From positions 434,001-498,000 of the forward strand of contig NZ_JAESVA010000003.1 in the NCBI RefSeq assembly GCF_020621385.1: a stretch of DNA of 64,000 nt. Reading direction: 5' to 3'. Made by a program: the position numbers and the translations under genes. The notes below the pieces were generated by a model. The model made no database searches, had not been told where the DNA came from, and saw nothing but the letters and a program-made list of their open reading frames with translations. This DNA comes from Acidisoma cellulosilyticum. Lineage in GTDB: Bacteria; Pseudomonadota; Alphaproteobacteria; Acetobacterales; Acetobacteraceae. Position 1 is the stretch's first letter. Each line of letters starts with the position of its first letter. This document shows, one piece after another, positions 15,838-25,536 of the stretch.

Positions 15838-17133
15838 TTAGCCGAGGCGGAAGCGGCCCGGCCGGAAGGGCGAAGGGTCGATCGCGGGCGTCTGGCCGTT
15901 CAGAAGATCGGCGACCAGCCGCCCGGTGCCGGCCGATTGGGTCAGGCCAAGATGGCCATGGCCGAAAGCGTAGAGGATATGCGGTGACGCGCGGGACGGG
16001 CCGATCACCGGCAGACTGTCCGGCATGGACGGGCGGAACCCCATCCAAGGCCGGCCGCCCTCGGCCGACAGGCCGGGCAGGAAGCGCATCGCCTTTGTCA
16101 GCATCGCCGCCGACCGCTTGAAATTAGGCTTCAGGTCGAGGCCGCCGAATTCCACCGCACCGCCGACCCGCAAACCCGTCGTCAGCGGCGTGATGACAAA
16201 TCCATGGCCGCCGAAAATGAGCTGGCGACGCAGATCGAAGGAGCCCAGCGGCAGGGTTGTGTTGTAGCCGCGCTCGGTCTCCAGCGGCAGGCGGTCGCCC
16301 AATAGATCGGTCAGGCGACGCGACCAGGCCCCACCTGCGATGACAATCTGACGCGCCTGCAAGACGCGGCCATCGGTCAGCACCACGCGGGCGCCGGCCT
16401 CCTCGGGGAAAATCTGCGACGCCTCGCCCTGTAGAAAGACAGCGCCACGGCTTTGCACATCGGCGGCCAGCCGGGTCGCGAAAATGAAGGGATCGCTGAC
16501 CGTCCGCCAACCGGGCACAAAGGTCCCGGACGTGAATTGCGGCGCCAAGCCCGGTTGAAGATCGGCCATCGCCGCGCCGCTTACATGCGCGAAGGCGATA
16601 CCGACCTTCGTCCGCTGCGCCCAGCCGGGAAGCGAGTCCTTGAACTCCGCCTCGCTCTCATACAGTTCCAGCGAGCCGTCGCGATGGATGAGATCGCCGA
16701 GTTGGCTCTCCGCAATCATGCGATCCATCTCGACCTCCGCCAGGCCCATCATCGCGACCTGCGCCGCGATGCTGGCGGCGATGCGGTCCGGCCAGCCGGC
16801 ACGCCAGAAGCGCAGCAGCCAGGGTGCAATCTGCAACGCGTAACCCGGCCGGATGGTGAGAGGCCCCAGCGGGTCTGTCAGCCATTGCGGCAGGCGGCGG
16901 ATCTTGCCTGATGTCGCCAGCGGCAGAATATCGGAGAAAGCGAGCGCGCCGGCATTGCCGGAACTGGTTGCACCGGCAACGACACCGCGTTCCACCAGCG
17001 TCACCTGCCGCCCGGCAGCCAGCAGCTTCTGGGCGGCAGCGAGGGCGATGATGCCGGCGCCGACGATCAGCACATCGGCGGGCGCCTCCGGCATCTCCAC
17101 GCTCAGACGGATCTCGCCTGCTTGATCGCTCAC
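15838..17133 (-). CDS. FAD-dependent oxidoreductase, DadA-like (D-amino acid dehydrogenase family)
   Basis: A 431-residue DAO-family flavoprotein. The dinucleotide fold VLIVGAGIIALAAAQKLLAAG begins near residue 21 (one glycine of GxGxxG is Ile/Ala-substituted: GAGIIA), followed by GATSSGNAGAL, and the C-terminal FAD segment RPSMPDSLPVIGPS ... FGHGHLGLTQSAGTG. This is the DadA arrangement; D-amino acids are the likely but unproven substrate. The start overlaps the Nudix stop by four bases (ATGA), so it is coupled to the Nudix gene, in the place where cca is often found in relatives. Confidence 0.85.
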   Translation of the reverse strand: MSDQAGEIRLSVEMPEAPADVLIVGAGIIALAAAQKLLAAGRQVTLVERGVVAGATSSGNAGALAFSDILPLATSGKIRRLPQWLTDPLGPLTIRPGYALQIAPWLLRFWRAGWPDRIAASIAAQVAMMGLAEVEMDRMIAESQLGDLIHRDGSLELYESEAEFKDSLPGWAQRTKVGIAFAHVSGAAMADLQPGLAPQFTSGTFVPGWRTVSDPFIFATRLAADVQSRGAVFLQGEASQIFPEEAGARVVLTDGRVLQARQIVIAGGAWSRRLTDLLGDRLPLETERGYNTTLPLGSFDLRRQLIFGGHGFVITPLTTGLRVGGAVEFGGLDLKPNFKRSAAMLTKAMRFLPGLSAEGGRPWMGFRPSMPDSLPVIGPSRASPHILYAFGHGHLGLTQSAGTGRLVADLLNGQTPAIDPSPFRPGRFRLG

Positions 17134-17711
17134 CTGTGATCCCTCAACCTCTTCGCGAGGTCGAGAAGAATGGCAGCGGTCGCGCCCCAGATATAGTGGT
17201 CATCATGCGGCCAGACCCAGATATCCCGCCAGTCGCCGCTTTTCAGCTTCATCCGCTGGCGCTTCGGCTGATCAGGGTCCAGCAGCACGGCCAAAGGCAA
17301 GGTCAGAAGGCCGGCAACCTCGTCCGCCGCCGGATGCAGCGGCACGCCGGGCGCCAGGATGCCGATGACCGGGGTGACCAGAAATCCGGTGCCGGTTTCG
17401 ATGATCGACAGCCGGCCGATGATATCGACGGCGCCGGGCGGTAGCGCGATCTCCTCCCACGCCTCCCGCAAGGCGGCAGCCTCAGGGCTGGCATCGCCAG
17501 GGTCGATGCGCCCGCCAGGAAAGCTCACCTGCCCGCCATGTTTGCGCAAATGATCGGCGCGCTTGGTCAATAGAATGCGGGGCGTGGGTTCCAGGATGAT
17601 CGGCACCAGCACGGCGGCCGCCAGCCCTTGTTCCGCACTGGCGGCAATCTCTCGCCGTTCCGACACCGGCACCGGGCGAGCCAGCGCCGCCCGCAACTCG
17701 GCTTCCGTCAC
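17130..17711 (-). CDS. Nudix hydrolase, CoA pyrophosphatase type
   Basis: A 193-residue Nudix protein. The box GGRIDPGDASPEAAALREAW followed by EEI carries the REUxEE metal site near residues 67-89, and the preceding LLTKRADHLRKHGGQVSFPGG is the NuCoA motif of CoA diphosphatases, which cleave CoA to 3',5'-ADP and phosphopantetheine. Start GTG at 17711. It lies four bases after DUF1285 and overlaps the DadA-like gene, forming one transcript. Confidence 0.9.
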   Translation of the reverse strand: MTEAELRAALARPVPVSERREIAASAEQGLAAAVLVPIILEPTPRILLTKRADHLRKHGGQVSFPGGRIDPGDASPEAAALREAWEEIALPPGAVDIIGRLSIIETGTGFLVTPVIGILAPGVPLHPAADEVAGLLTLPLAVLLDPDQPKRQRMKLKSGDWRDIWVWPHDDHYIWGATAAILLDLAKRLRDHR

Positions 17712-17715
17712 GACG

Positions 17716-18396
17716 TCAGATCTCGTCGTTCGGCATTTCCCCGAGTGGGAAAAACACGCCCGAGCTCCAGACGCCCAGCATCATCTTGCCGCGCACGGTC
17801 TGCGGTTCGGCCAGTGCCGCAAGCTCGTAGAAGACGGGCCGGCTGATCCGCGCCTCGATCGGATGCGCGCCATTGCCCGGCCGCAAACGGACATAGGGTT
17901 TGGGGTCGCCGCCGCCTTCGTCATTGAAGCGCAGCGGGTGATCCAGGTCGACGGTCACGATCTCATCCGTATTGGTGCGGAAGGTCACGATCTGCGCGCT
18001 ATCGGCGCCGTTCCAATCCATCTCGACGACGACGAAGGGCGCATCCTCGACGACGATGCGGCCACGCTCGGCCGGCGTTTCCAGCCAGAAACTGCCATCC
18101 GCTTCCCGCCGCAGCACGCTCGCGAAGAGGCAGACCAGTTCCTTGCGGCCGATCGCCGTGCCTTTGTACAGCCAGGTGCCGTCCCGCTTGATAACGAAGG
18201 GCAGGTCGCCGCATTCGGCGGGTGGCCGTCGCATTTTTTTTGGCGGCGCATTCATGATCGCGGCCACGGCGGCGCGGTCCGGCAGCACGACCTCGATCCC
18301 CGTCACATGTGGTGTGCCGACCATGCCCTGGCCGCCGATCTCAGGCTCGGCATCCGCATGGCCTCGCATTTTCATTCCTTTGCCCTCGCCAGACAC
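17716..18396 (-). CDS. DUF1285 domain protein
   Basis: A 226-residue cytoplasmic protein of the DUF1285 family (unknown function): CGDLPFVIKRDGTWLYKGTAIGRKELVCLFASVL and FWLETPAERGRIVVEDAPFVVV are its hallmarks, seen here from about residue 62. The first 40 residues are variable, and starts at 18396 or 18375 (MKMRG) are both possible. Divergent from the moxR operon and in front of the Nudix gene, an arrangement common in alphaproteobacteria. Confidence 0.82.
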   Translation of the reverse strand: MSGEGKGMKMRGHADAEPEIGGQGMVGTPHVTGIEVVLPDRAAVAAIMNAPPKKMRRPPAECGDLPFVIKRDGTWLYKGTAIGRKELVCLFASVLRREADGSFWLETPAERGRIVVEDAPFVVVEMDWNGADSAQIVTFRTNTDEIVTVDLDHPLRFNDEGGGDPKPYVRLRPGNGAHPIEARISRPVFYELAALAEPQTVRGKMMLGVWSSGVFFPLGEMPNDEI

Positions 18397-18558
18397 AGCC
18401 TTACCCCACTCACCCCGGCCCGCCGTTTCACGGAAGCGTTTCCGGGCATTACCACCACATCTTTCTGAGCCGACTTCGCCTCAAGGACAAATATAGATAG
18501 GGTCTGTCCGTTCGTGAGGTCCTCGCCTCATGGAAAGCGACGACAGCCAAGGAATGCC

Positions 18559-19584
18559 ATGCTTTTCGAAATGGGACGCCCTACCGGACAAGGCAATGAG
18601 GCGGATGCGATTCTTGCCCGTGCCGACGAACTGGGCGCGCGCCTTGCCGCGCTGCGCGCTGAAATCGGTCGGGTGATCTTTGGCCAGACCGAGGTCGTGG
18701 ACCTCGCTTTGACCGGCATTCTCTCCGGCGGCCATGTGCTGCTGGTCGGCGTGCCGGGCCTGGGCAAGACGAGGCTGGTCGATACGCTGGGCCGCACGCT
18801 GGGGCTGGACACCAAGCGCGTGCAGTTCACGCCCGACCTCATGCCCGCCGATATCCTGGGCAGCGAAGTGCTGGACGAGGCGTCGGAGACCGGACGTCGC
18901 GCCTTCCGCTTCCTGCCCGGCCCGGTCTTCTGCCAGCTGCTGATGGCGGATGAGATCAACCGTGCCAGCCCGCGCACGCAGTCGGCCCTGCTGCAGGCGA
19001 TGCAGGAAGGGCATGTGGCGGTCGCGGGGCACGACCGTCCGCTGCCCCGCCCCTTCCATGTTCTGGCGACGCAAAACCCCATCGAGCAGGAAGGCACTTA
19101 TCCGCTGCCGGAAGCGCAGCTGGACCGGTTTCTGCTGCAGATCGACCTGCGCTATCCGGCGCGGGAGGATGAGCGTGCCATGCTGCTAGCGACGACCGGC
19201 GCGCATGCCCCGGACGTGACCGCCGTTCTCTCTGCCGAGGAGTTGATGGGCGCACAAAACCTGGTTCGTCACATGCCGATCGGCAATGCCGTCGTCGATG
19301 CCATCGTCAATCTCGTGCGCGACGGCCGGCCGGATGGATCGGGCCTTGCGATGGTCCGGGACCATATCGCCTGGGGGCCGGGTCCGCGTGCCGCGCAGGC
19401 ATTGATGCTCGCCACGCGCGCCCGCGCGCTGCTCGACGGACGGCTGTCACCCAGCCTCGCCGATATCGCGGCGCTGGCCCCCTCCGTGCTGCGTCATCGC
19501 ATGGCGCTGTCCTTTGGCGCGCGGGCTGAGGGCGTGACGCTGGAAGCCGTCATCGACGCGATGGTCGCCCGCATTGGCGCTTAG
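18559..19584 (+). CDS. MoxR-family AAA+ ATPase
   Basis: A 341-residue AAA+ chaperone-like ATPase. Walker A GVPGLGKTRLV near residue 66, Walker B LLMADEINRA near 130, sensor 1 ATQNPIEQEGTYPLPEAQLDRF, and sensor 2 near the C-terminus. MoxR proteins act with vWA proteins to mature or load metals and complexes. ATG 18559 (MLFEMGRP) follows AAGGAA by five bases, so I chose it over 18514. First gene of a four-gene operon with DUF58, DUF4159 and a vWA/GATase-like membrane protein. Confidence 0.92.
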   Translation: MLFEMGRPTGQGNEADAILARADELGARLAALRAEIGRVIFGQTEVVDLALTGILSGGHVLLVGVPGLGKTRLVDTLGRTLGLDTKRVQFTPDLMPADILGSEVLDEASETGRRAFRFLPGPVFCQLLMADEINRASPRTQSALLQAMQEGHVAVAGHDRPLPRPFHVLATQNPIEQEGTYPLPEAQLDRFLLQIDLRYPAREDERAMLLATTGAHAPDVTAVLSAEELMGAQNLVRHMPIGNAVVDAIVNLVRDGRPDGSGLAMVRDHIAWGPGPRAAQALMLATRARALLDGRLSPSLADIAALAPSVLRHRMALSFGARAEGVTLEAVIDAMVARIGA

Positions 19585-20458
19585 CTCCCCGAAGCCTCTC
19601 GCCGCTTTAAAGGCCGAGGCGCTCGGCCAGACCCTGCCGCCGCTGTTGCTGGCGGCCGAGCGGGTGGCGACGACCGTCGCGCAGGGCGTTCATGGCCGCA
19701 GGCGCACCGGCCGGGGCGACAGTTTCTGGCAATATCGTCCCTTCGCCGAGGGCGACGGCGCCGACCGTATCGACTGGCGGCAAAGCGGCCGCTCCGACCG
19801 GCTGTTCGTGCGCGAGACGGAATGGGAGGCGGCACAGACCGCCTATCTCTGGGTCGCCGATGGCGCCGCTATGCGCTGGCATTCCGCTGATGCTGCCCCG
19901 AAGCGGGACCGTGCCGTGCTGCTCGCCCTCGCCCTCGCATCCCTGCTGTTGCGCGGCGGCGAATATGTCCGGCTGCTGGGGGCCGCCGCCCATCCGGCCT
20001 CCGGTCGCGCGGCCCTGCCGGCGATTGCCGGTCTGCTCGACCAGACGGAGATGCGCGAGCAGCCCTTGCCGCCCCGGTTGGCCGTTCCGCGCCATGCCCA
20101 TGTCATTCTGATCGGCGATTTTCTGGAGCCGCTGGACAGCGTGCAGGCTGCCGTCACCGGCTTCGCCGCGCTGCCCGTCACCGGTCATATTCTTCAGGTG
20201 CTGGACCCGGCCGAGGCCGACCTGCCCTTTCGGGGGCGCGTGCGCTTTCAGGGCCTCGGCAACCGGCAGGCTGGCGGCAGCATCCTCGTGCCGAAAGTCG
20301 AAACCATCCGCGCCGAATATCAGAAGCGGTTGCAGGCGCAGATCGCGGGACTGGGTGCCATCGCGGGTGCCGCCGGCTGGAAGGCCTCTCTGCACCGCAC
20401 CGACCACGCGCCGAATACGGCGCTGCTCGCGCTCTATGAGGCTCTGGCCAATCGATGA
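19574..20458 (+). CDS. DUF58 domain protein
   Basis: A 294-residue DUF58 protein, the usual partner of MoxR. The motif GRRRTGRGDSFWQYRPFAEGDGADRIDWRQSGRSD is seen as GDSFWQYRPFAEGD near residues 48-61 and RIDWRQSGRSDRLFVRETEWE after it; a vWA-like fold follows. It starts at TTG 19574, overlapping moxR by 11 bases, and ends overlapping the next gene (ATGA). No membrane helix is evident. Likely binds the MoxR ATPase or the downstream membrane proteins. Confidence 0.88.
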   Translation: MALSSPKPLAALKAEALGQTLPPLLLAAERVATTVAQGVHGRRRTGRGDSFWQYRPFAEGDGADRIDWRQSGRSDRLFVRETEWEAAQTAYLWVADGAAMRWHSADAAPKRDRAVLLALALASLLLRGGEYVRLLGAAAHPASGRAALPAIAGLLDQTEMREQPLPPRLAVPRHAHVILIGDFLEPLDSVQAAVTGFAALPVTGHILQVLDPAEADLPFRGRVRFQGLGNRQAGGSILVPKVETIRAEYQKRLQAQIAGLGAIAGAAGWKASLHRTDHAPNTALLALYEALANR

Positions 20459-23154
20459 TCTTTGCCGAGCCCTGGCTGCTGCTCGCCTTTCTGGTCCTGC
20501 CTTTGCTGTGGTGGCTGCTGCGGGCCAGCCCGCCTGCGCCGCGCACGCAAAGCTTTCCGGCGCTGCGCCTGCTCGCCGATCTGGAGGCGACGGCCGAAAG
20601 CCCAGAGCGCACGCCGCCCTGGCTGATGGCGCTGCGTATTCTGGCCCTTGCCTGCCTGATCCTTGGTCTCGCCAATCCGATCCTCAATCCAAGGCGGGGT
20701 ATGGCCGGTGCCGGGCCGCTGCTGATCGTGCTCGACAATGGCTGGGCCGCAGCCGGTGACTGGCCAGACCGCGCGGCGACCGCCCGCGCCGCCATCCAGG
20801 CAGCCGACCGCAGCGACCGGCCGGTCGCGCTGCTGATGACGGCGGCCGAGATCGATGGACGGATGCCGGCCATCCTGGGTCCCATGGCCGCGCGGGATGC
20901 GCTGGCGCGACTGGCGGCGGTCGAACCGCAAGCCTGGGCGCCGGATCGCGCGGCGGATACCCGCGCGCTGGACGGCTGGCGCCACGCAGCCAGCTCCGTG
21001 CTGTTCATCGATGACGGCATCACCGCACCCCACGATGAGGCAGCCTTTCGCGCGGCCCTTGCGCGCGTCGGCAGCGTGACGGACGCAAGGGCGCTCGGCA
21101 CGGCGGCTCTGTTGCAGGCGCCTGAGGAGCGGGACGGCGCATTGCTCATTCGGCTCGCTGCCGTGCCGCAGCCGGTCGCGCGGCATTTCGCGGTTCTGGC
21201 CCAGGGCAGCACCGGAAACACGCTCAACCGCATCGCCCTCGACCTCCCGGCCGGACAGGCTGAGGTTTCGGCGCCGCTCGGCCTGCCGACGATGCTGGCC
21301 AATAGCGTCACGAAGCTGCTGATGGCCGGGGCGCCCAGCGTCGGCGGCACGCTGCTGCTGGACCGGCAATGGCGCCATCGTATCGTTGGCCTGGCCTCGA
21401 CCGCCGGCACCAATGCGGATGCGCCGCTGGTCGGGCCGCTTTTTTATCTCAACCGCGCGCTGGGACCGGATGTCGATATCCGCCGCGGCGGGTTGATGGA
21501 CCTGCTGAGCCAGCCGCTATCCGTCCTCATCCTCAGCGACCGACCGCTGACCTCGCCGGATGAGGTCGCAGCCGTGACCCGCTTCGTGCGCCAGGGCGGC
21601 CTGCTGATCCGTTTCGGCGGACCCATGACCGGAGAGACCGCCGACACGCTGCTGCCGGTGCATCTGTTGCGGCAGGATCGCAGCCTGGGCGGCGCCTTGT
21701 CCTGGAACAAGCCGGAACCTCTGGCACCCTTCCCGGCGACCAGCCCCTTCGCGGGCCTGCCGATACCGAAGGACGTCTCGGTCAGCCGCCAGTTGCTGGC
21801 CGATCCGGCCTCCCTCACCGGCGTCAATGTCTGGGCGACGCTCGCGGACGGCACCCCGCTCGTCTCGTCAGCCCCTATGGGCCAAGGCCGCATCGTGCTG
21901 TTTCACGTGACGGCGGATGCCGACTGGTCCAGCCTGCCGCTGTCGGGCCTCTTTCCGGATATGCTCGACCGGCTGATCCATCTGGCATCCGGCACCGGTG
22001 ACGGCGACCCGAAGGCGCGGCTGGCGCCCTATTCCATCATGAACGGTTTTGGGGAGATGAACGCGCCGAGCGCGGCCGCGAGCCCTATCGAGGCGGACCA
22101 GCTGGCGACGACACAGCCCTCGCCCCGCACGCCGCCGGGCCTGTACGGCACGGCCGGCGATCGGCACGCGCTCAATCTCGGACCCAGCCTGCCGGCACCG
22201 ACCAGCGCCGGTCCGGTCCCCGGCTCAACGCCCGGCGGCCTGTCCGGCCGGCTGGCGGAGCGTGATCTGGGCCCCATGCTTACCGCACTCGCCATCGCTC
22301 TGCTGATCCTCGACCTGCTGGCCAGCCTGCTGCTGCGCGGTGCATTGCGCTGGCACCGCAAGGCCAATGTCACGCTCGCGCTCGTGCTCGGCCTCAGCCT
22401 GGTCGCGGCATATCCTGCCCATAGCGCGGAAACGGTGCCGCAGGCGGCGCTGCAAACCTCGCTCGGCTATGTCGTCACCGGCAATAGCAGCGTCGATCGG
22501 CTGTCGCGTGACGGCCTGGCCAGCCTGTCGGATTTCGTCAGCAGCCGTTCGGCCGCCGTGCTCGGGCCGCCCGTGGGCGTCGTGCCGGGCCGCGATGATC
22601 TCAGCCTCTACCCTCTGCTGTATTGGCCGATCCTGCCGGGTGGGGCGGCACCCACCGGCGCCTCCACCGCCGCGCTGAACCAGTTCATGGAGAATGGCGG
22701 CATCATCCTCATCGATACGGAGGGCAGCGACGTCGGTGCGCCGGGGTCAGGCTCGGGCTTGCAGCCGGGCGCGGCGCAAGCCTTGCGGCAGGCGGTTGCC
22801 GGGCTCGATATCCCGCCGCTGACGCCGCTCACGTCGCGCCATGTCCTGGCCCATAGCTTCTATCTGCTGCGCGACTTCCCCGGCCGCTATGACGGCGCGC
22901 CGATCTGGGTGACGCAGACGCCCGAGGCGAGCAATGACGGGGTCAGCCCCATCATCATCGGCGCCAATGACTGGGCCGCCGCCTGGGACATGAACCAGGA
23001 CGGCAGTTTCCCCTACAGCACCATGCCGGGCAGCGATCAACAGCGACTCTACGCCTATCGCTTCGGCATGAACCTCGTGATGTATGCCCTGACCGGCACC
23101 TATAAGGGCGACCAGGTCCATGTCCCGGCCATTCTGGAGCGGCTGGGACAATGA
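20455..23154 (+). CDS. DUF4159 membrane protein with N-terminal BatA domain
   Basis: An 899-residue protein of the cell envelope. The N-terminal 75 residues form the BatA/aerotolerance hairpin of two membrane helices (EPWLLLAFLVLPLLWWLL and LMALRILALACLILGLANP). A vWA-like region follows (LLIVLDNGWAAAGDW near 89). Two more helices lie near residues 602-660, after which the DUF4159 domain runs to the end, with NGGIILIDTEG and the final ERLG. Overlaps DUF58 and the next gene by four bases each. Such MoxR-DUF58-DUF4159 operons are conserved in alphaproteobacteria with undefined role. Confidence 0.88.
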   Translation: MIFAEPWLLLAFLVLPLLWWLLRASPPAPRTQSFPALRLLADLEATAESPERTPPWLMALRILALACLILGLANPILNPRRGMAGAGPLLIVLDNGWAAAGDWPDRAATARAAIQAADRSDRPVALLMTAAEIDGRMPAILGPMAARDALARLAAVEPQAWAPDRAADTRALDGWRHAASSVLFIDDGITAPHDEAAFRAALARVGSVTDARALGTAALLQAPEERDGALLIRLAAVPQPVARHFAVLAQGSTGNTLNRIALDLPAGQAEVSAPLGLPTMLANSVTKLLMAGAPSVGGTLLLDRQWRHRIVGLASTAGTNADAPLVGPLFYLNRALGPDVDIRRGGLMDLLSQPLSVLILSDRPLTSPDEVAAVTRFVRQGGLLIRFGGPMTGETADTLLPVHLLRQDRSLGGALSWNKPEPLAPFPATSPFAGLPIPKDVSVSRQLLADPASLTGVNVWATLADGTPLVSSAPMGQGRIVLFHVTADADWSSLPLSGLFPDMLDRLIHLASGTGDGDPKARLAPYSIMNGFGEMNAPSAAASPIEADQLATTQPSPRTPPGLYGTAGDRHALNLGPSLPAPTSAGPVPGSTPGGLSGRLAERDLGPMLTALAIALLILDLLASLLLRGALRWHRKANVTLALVLGLSLVAAYPAHSAETVPQAALQTSLGYVVTGNSSVDRLSRDGLASLSDFVSSRSAAVLGPPVGVVPGRDDLSLYPLLYWPILPGGAAPTGASTAALNQFMENGGIILIDTEGSDVGAPGSGSGLQPGAAQALRQAVAGLDIPPLTPLTSRHVLAHSFYLLRDFPGRYDGAPIWVTQTPEASNDGVSPIIIGANDWAAAWDMNQDGSFPYSTMPGSDQQRLYAYRFGMNLVMYALTGTYKGDQVHVPAILERLGQ

Positions 23155-25289
23155 ATACCGTCTCGACCGTCGTCGGCCTGAACGTCACGCCGGCGCTGCC
23201 GCTTTGGGTGCTATTGGTCCTTGGCGTCGCTGGGCTGATCGTGCTGATCCCGGCCTTCCTGAACCGCACCCCAGGCCGTTGGTGGCGCCTGCTGCTGCTG
23301 GCTTTGCTTCTGGGCTGGCTGAGCGGGCCAAAGCTCGTGCGCCAGCATTGGCGGGCGCGCCCGGATATCGCGCTCCTCGTCGTCGATCACAGCGGGTCGG
23401 AGACGATCCGGGGTCGCATGGCGCAGATCGACGCAGCGCGCGCCCAGGTTTCACGTGAAGCGGCGGCGATCCCCGGATTGGAACTCCGCACGATCACGGT
23501 GCCAGAGACAGGCAGCCAGGGTACGCAGCTATTTGCGGCCATCAATACCGCGCTCGGCGATATCCCGCCCGATCAGCTGGCCGGGGTTGTCGCCCTCAGC
23601 GACGGCGAGATATCCGATATTCCGGTGAAACCCGGCTTCACCGCGCCCTTCCATCTGCTGCTGCCCGCAAAGGGCGAGGAGACGGATCGTCGCCTGCGGC
23701 TGATCGACGCGCCGCGCTACGGCGTCATCGGCAGTACCATCACGCTGCGCTATGAGGTGGAAGACCTTGGCCCCGCGCCCGCAGGCGGCACGGCCACGGT
23801 CACCGCGATGCGCGACGGTGCGGTTCTTTCCACCAGCACCGTGCCGGCCGGACAGGTGCAGACCCTCATTCTGCCGGTGAAGCAGGAAGGCCCCTCCGTC
23901 ATCGTTCTGAAGGCCTCCGGCCTCGACGGCGAAGCCTCCCCCATCAACAACCAGCAGATCGTGACCATCAACGGCGTGCGGGACCGGTTGCGCGTGCTGC
24001 TGATCTCCGGCCAGCCTGATCCTGGCGAACGCGCCTGGCGGCGGCTGTTGAAGTCCGATCCGGCGGTCGATCTGGTGCATTTCACCATCCTGCGTCCGCC
24101 GGACAAGGACGACCTCACCCCGCTTGACCAGCTGGCGCTGATCGCCTTCCCGGAGCGGGAGCTGTTCGAGCAGAAGATCGCGAATTTCGACCTGATCATC
24201 CTGGATCGGTTCCAGAATCAGGGGATTCTGCCCTCCGCCTATCTCAGCAATATCGCCCGCTATGTGCGGCAGGGCGGCGCCCTGCTGCTGGAAGCCGGAC
24301 CCGAATTCGCGGGAGCGGGATCGATCGCCCATAGCGATCTTGGCTCCATCTTGCCGGCGCAGCCCGTCGCCGCGGCGCAAGGGAATGACGCGTCCCTCGG
24401 CCTGCCCGCGGGTTTCGGCCAGCCTGCGGTCAGTGGCGCCGGCATCACCACGGCCCAATTCCGTCCGGCGCTGACCGATATGGGGCTGCGCCACCCGGTG
24501 ACAGCCGATCTGCCGGGCGTGGACGGGTCCCATACGCCGGACTGGGGCCAATGGTATCGGCTGATCGATACGACCGATGTCCAAGGCCAGGTGCTGATGA
24601 CGGGTCCCGCTAACAAGCCGCTGCTGATCCTGGATCATGTCGGGCAGGGCCGCGTCGGCCTGCTGCTATCGGACCAGATCTGGCTCTGGGCGCGGGATCA
24701 TGACGGCGGCGGACCGCAGGCCGAGCTTCTGCGCCGGGTCGCGCATTGGCTGATGAAGGAGCCAGCCCTGGATGAAAACCGGCTGAGTGCGGTTTTCGAC
24801 GGCGATAGGCTGCATATCGATCAGCGCCAGTTGCAGGCGAACGCACCGCCCGCGGTGACGATCACCAATCCCGACGGTCAGACATCGCAGCGGACGATGA
24901 CCGCCGCCGGCCCCGGCCATGCCGTGCTGGACGTGCCTGCCTACGCGCCTGGCCTATGGACGGTTTCGGACGGAACCCGCACCGCCTATGCCGCCTCCGA
25001 CATGGCCGATCCGCCGGAATGGGCCGATCTGCGCGCAACCGCCACTAAAGCCGGCGGGATCGTCGCGGCGACCCGTGGCAGCGCGCATTTCCTGGGCGCC
25101 GGCGGCACGCCTGGGCTGCGTCTGGTGGAAGCCGGGAATACGGAGGGTGGCCAGGAGTGGATCGGCCTTCGCCGCAATCATGCGCATGTCACCACCGGCA
25201 TCGCCCTGACGCCGCTGCTGCCGGGCTGGGCGGCTCTGCCGCTGCTCATTCTGGTGCTGCTCGTCGCCTGGCGTCGCGAAGGTCGCTGA
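23151..25289 (+). CDS. Membrane protein with vWA/glutamine-amidotransferase-like domain
   Basis: A 712-residue membrane protein, last of the moxR operon. Two N-terminal helices (LPLWVLLVLGVAGLIVLIPA and WWRLLLLALLLGWL, residues 16-57) precede a vWA-like start IALLVVDHSGSE (DxSxS metal-site remnant near 77), a beta-rich section, a GATase1-like segment with YVRQGGALLLEAGPEFAG near 367, and a final helix (LPGWAALPLLILVLLVAW). The active-site Cys of true amidotransferases is not evident. Overlaps DUF4159 by four bases. Confidence 0.8.
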   Translation: MNTVSTVVGLNVTPALPLWVLLVLGVAGLIVLIPAFLNRTPGRWWRLLLLALLLGWLSGPKLVRQHWRARPDIALLVVDHSGSETIRGRMAQIDAARAQVSREAAAIPGLELRTITVPETGSQGTQLFAAINTALGDIPPDQLAGVVALSDGEISDIPVKPGFTAPFHLLLPAKGEETDRRLRLIDAPRYGVIGSTITLRYEVEDLGPAPAGGTATVTAMRDGAVLSTSTVPAGQVQTLILPVKQEGPSVIVLKASGLDGEASPINNQQIVTINGVRDRLRVLLISGQPDPGERAWRRLLKSDPAVDLVHFTILRPPDKDDLTPLDQLALIAFPERELFEQKIANFDLIILDRFQNQGILPSAYLSNIARYVRQGGALLLEAGPEFAGAGSIAHSDLGSILPAQPVAAAQGNDASLGLPAGFGQPAVSGAGITTAQFRPALTDMGLRHPVTADLPGVDGSHTPDWGQWYRLIDTTDVQGQVLMTGPANKPLLILDHVGQGRVGLLLSDQIWLWARDHDGGGPQAELLRRVAHWLMKEPALDENRLSAVFDGDRLHIDQRQLQANAPPAVTITNPDGQTSQRTMTAAGPGHAVLDVPAYAPGLWTVSDGTRTAYAASDMADPPEWADLRATATKAGGIVAATRGSAHFLGAGGTPGLRLVEAGNTEGGQEWIGLRRNHAHVTTGIALTPLLPGWAALPLLILVLLVAWRREGR

Positions 25290-25536
25290 CATAGCAGACT
25301 GGCCGAAGGCTCTAGGCGCGCGCGCTCGATTGGTCATGACTTTTGGCGAGATCTGTGATATACGCATGAACCATGATGAAAAATCAGGCCGTTGTCGCGC
25401 GGGCCGCGTCGCCCGTGTTGAACCGTGCCGTTTGTATCCGTCGCCCTTGAATCCGTCTCAGGCTGCGGCCATTGCCTCGGCATGGCCGTGACATGATCGG
25501 TTCCGGACGACTTTATTTCGTGGAAGGCTTGCGCCC

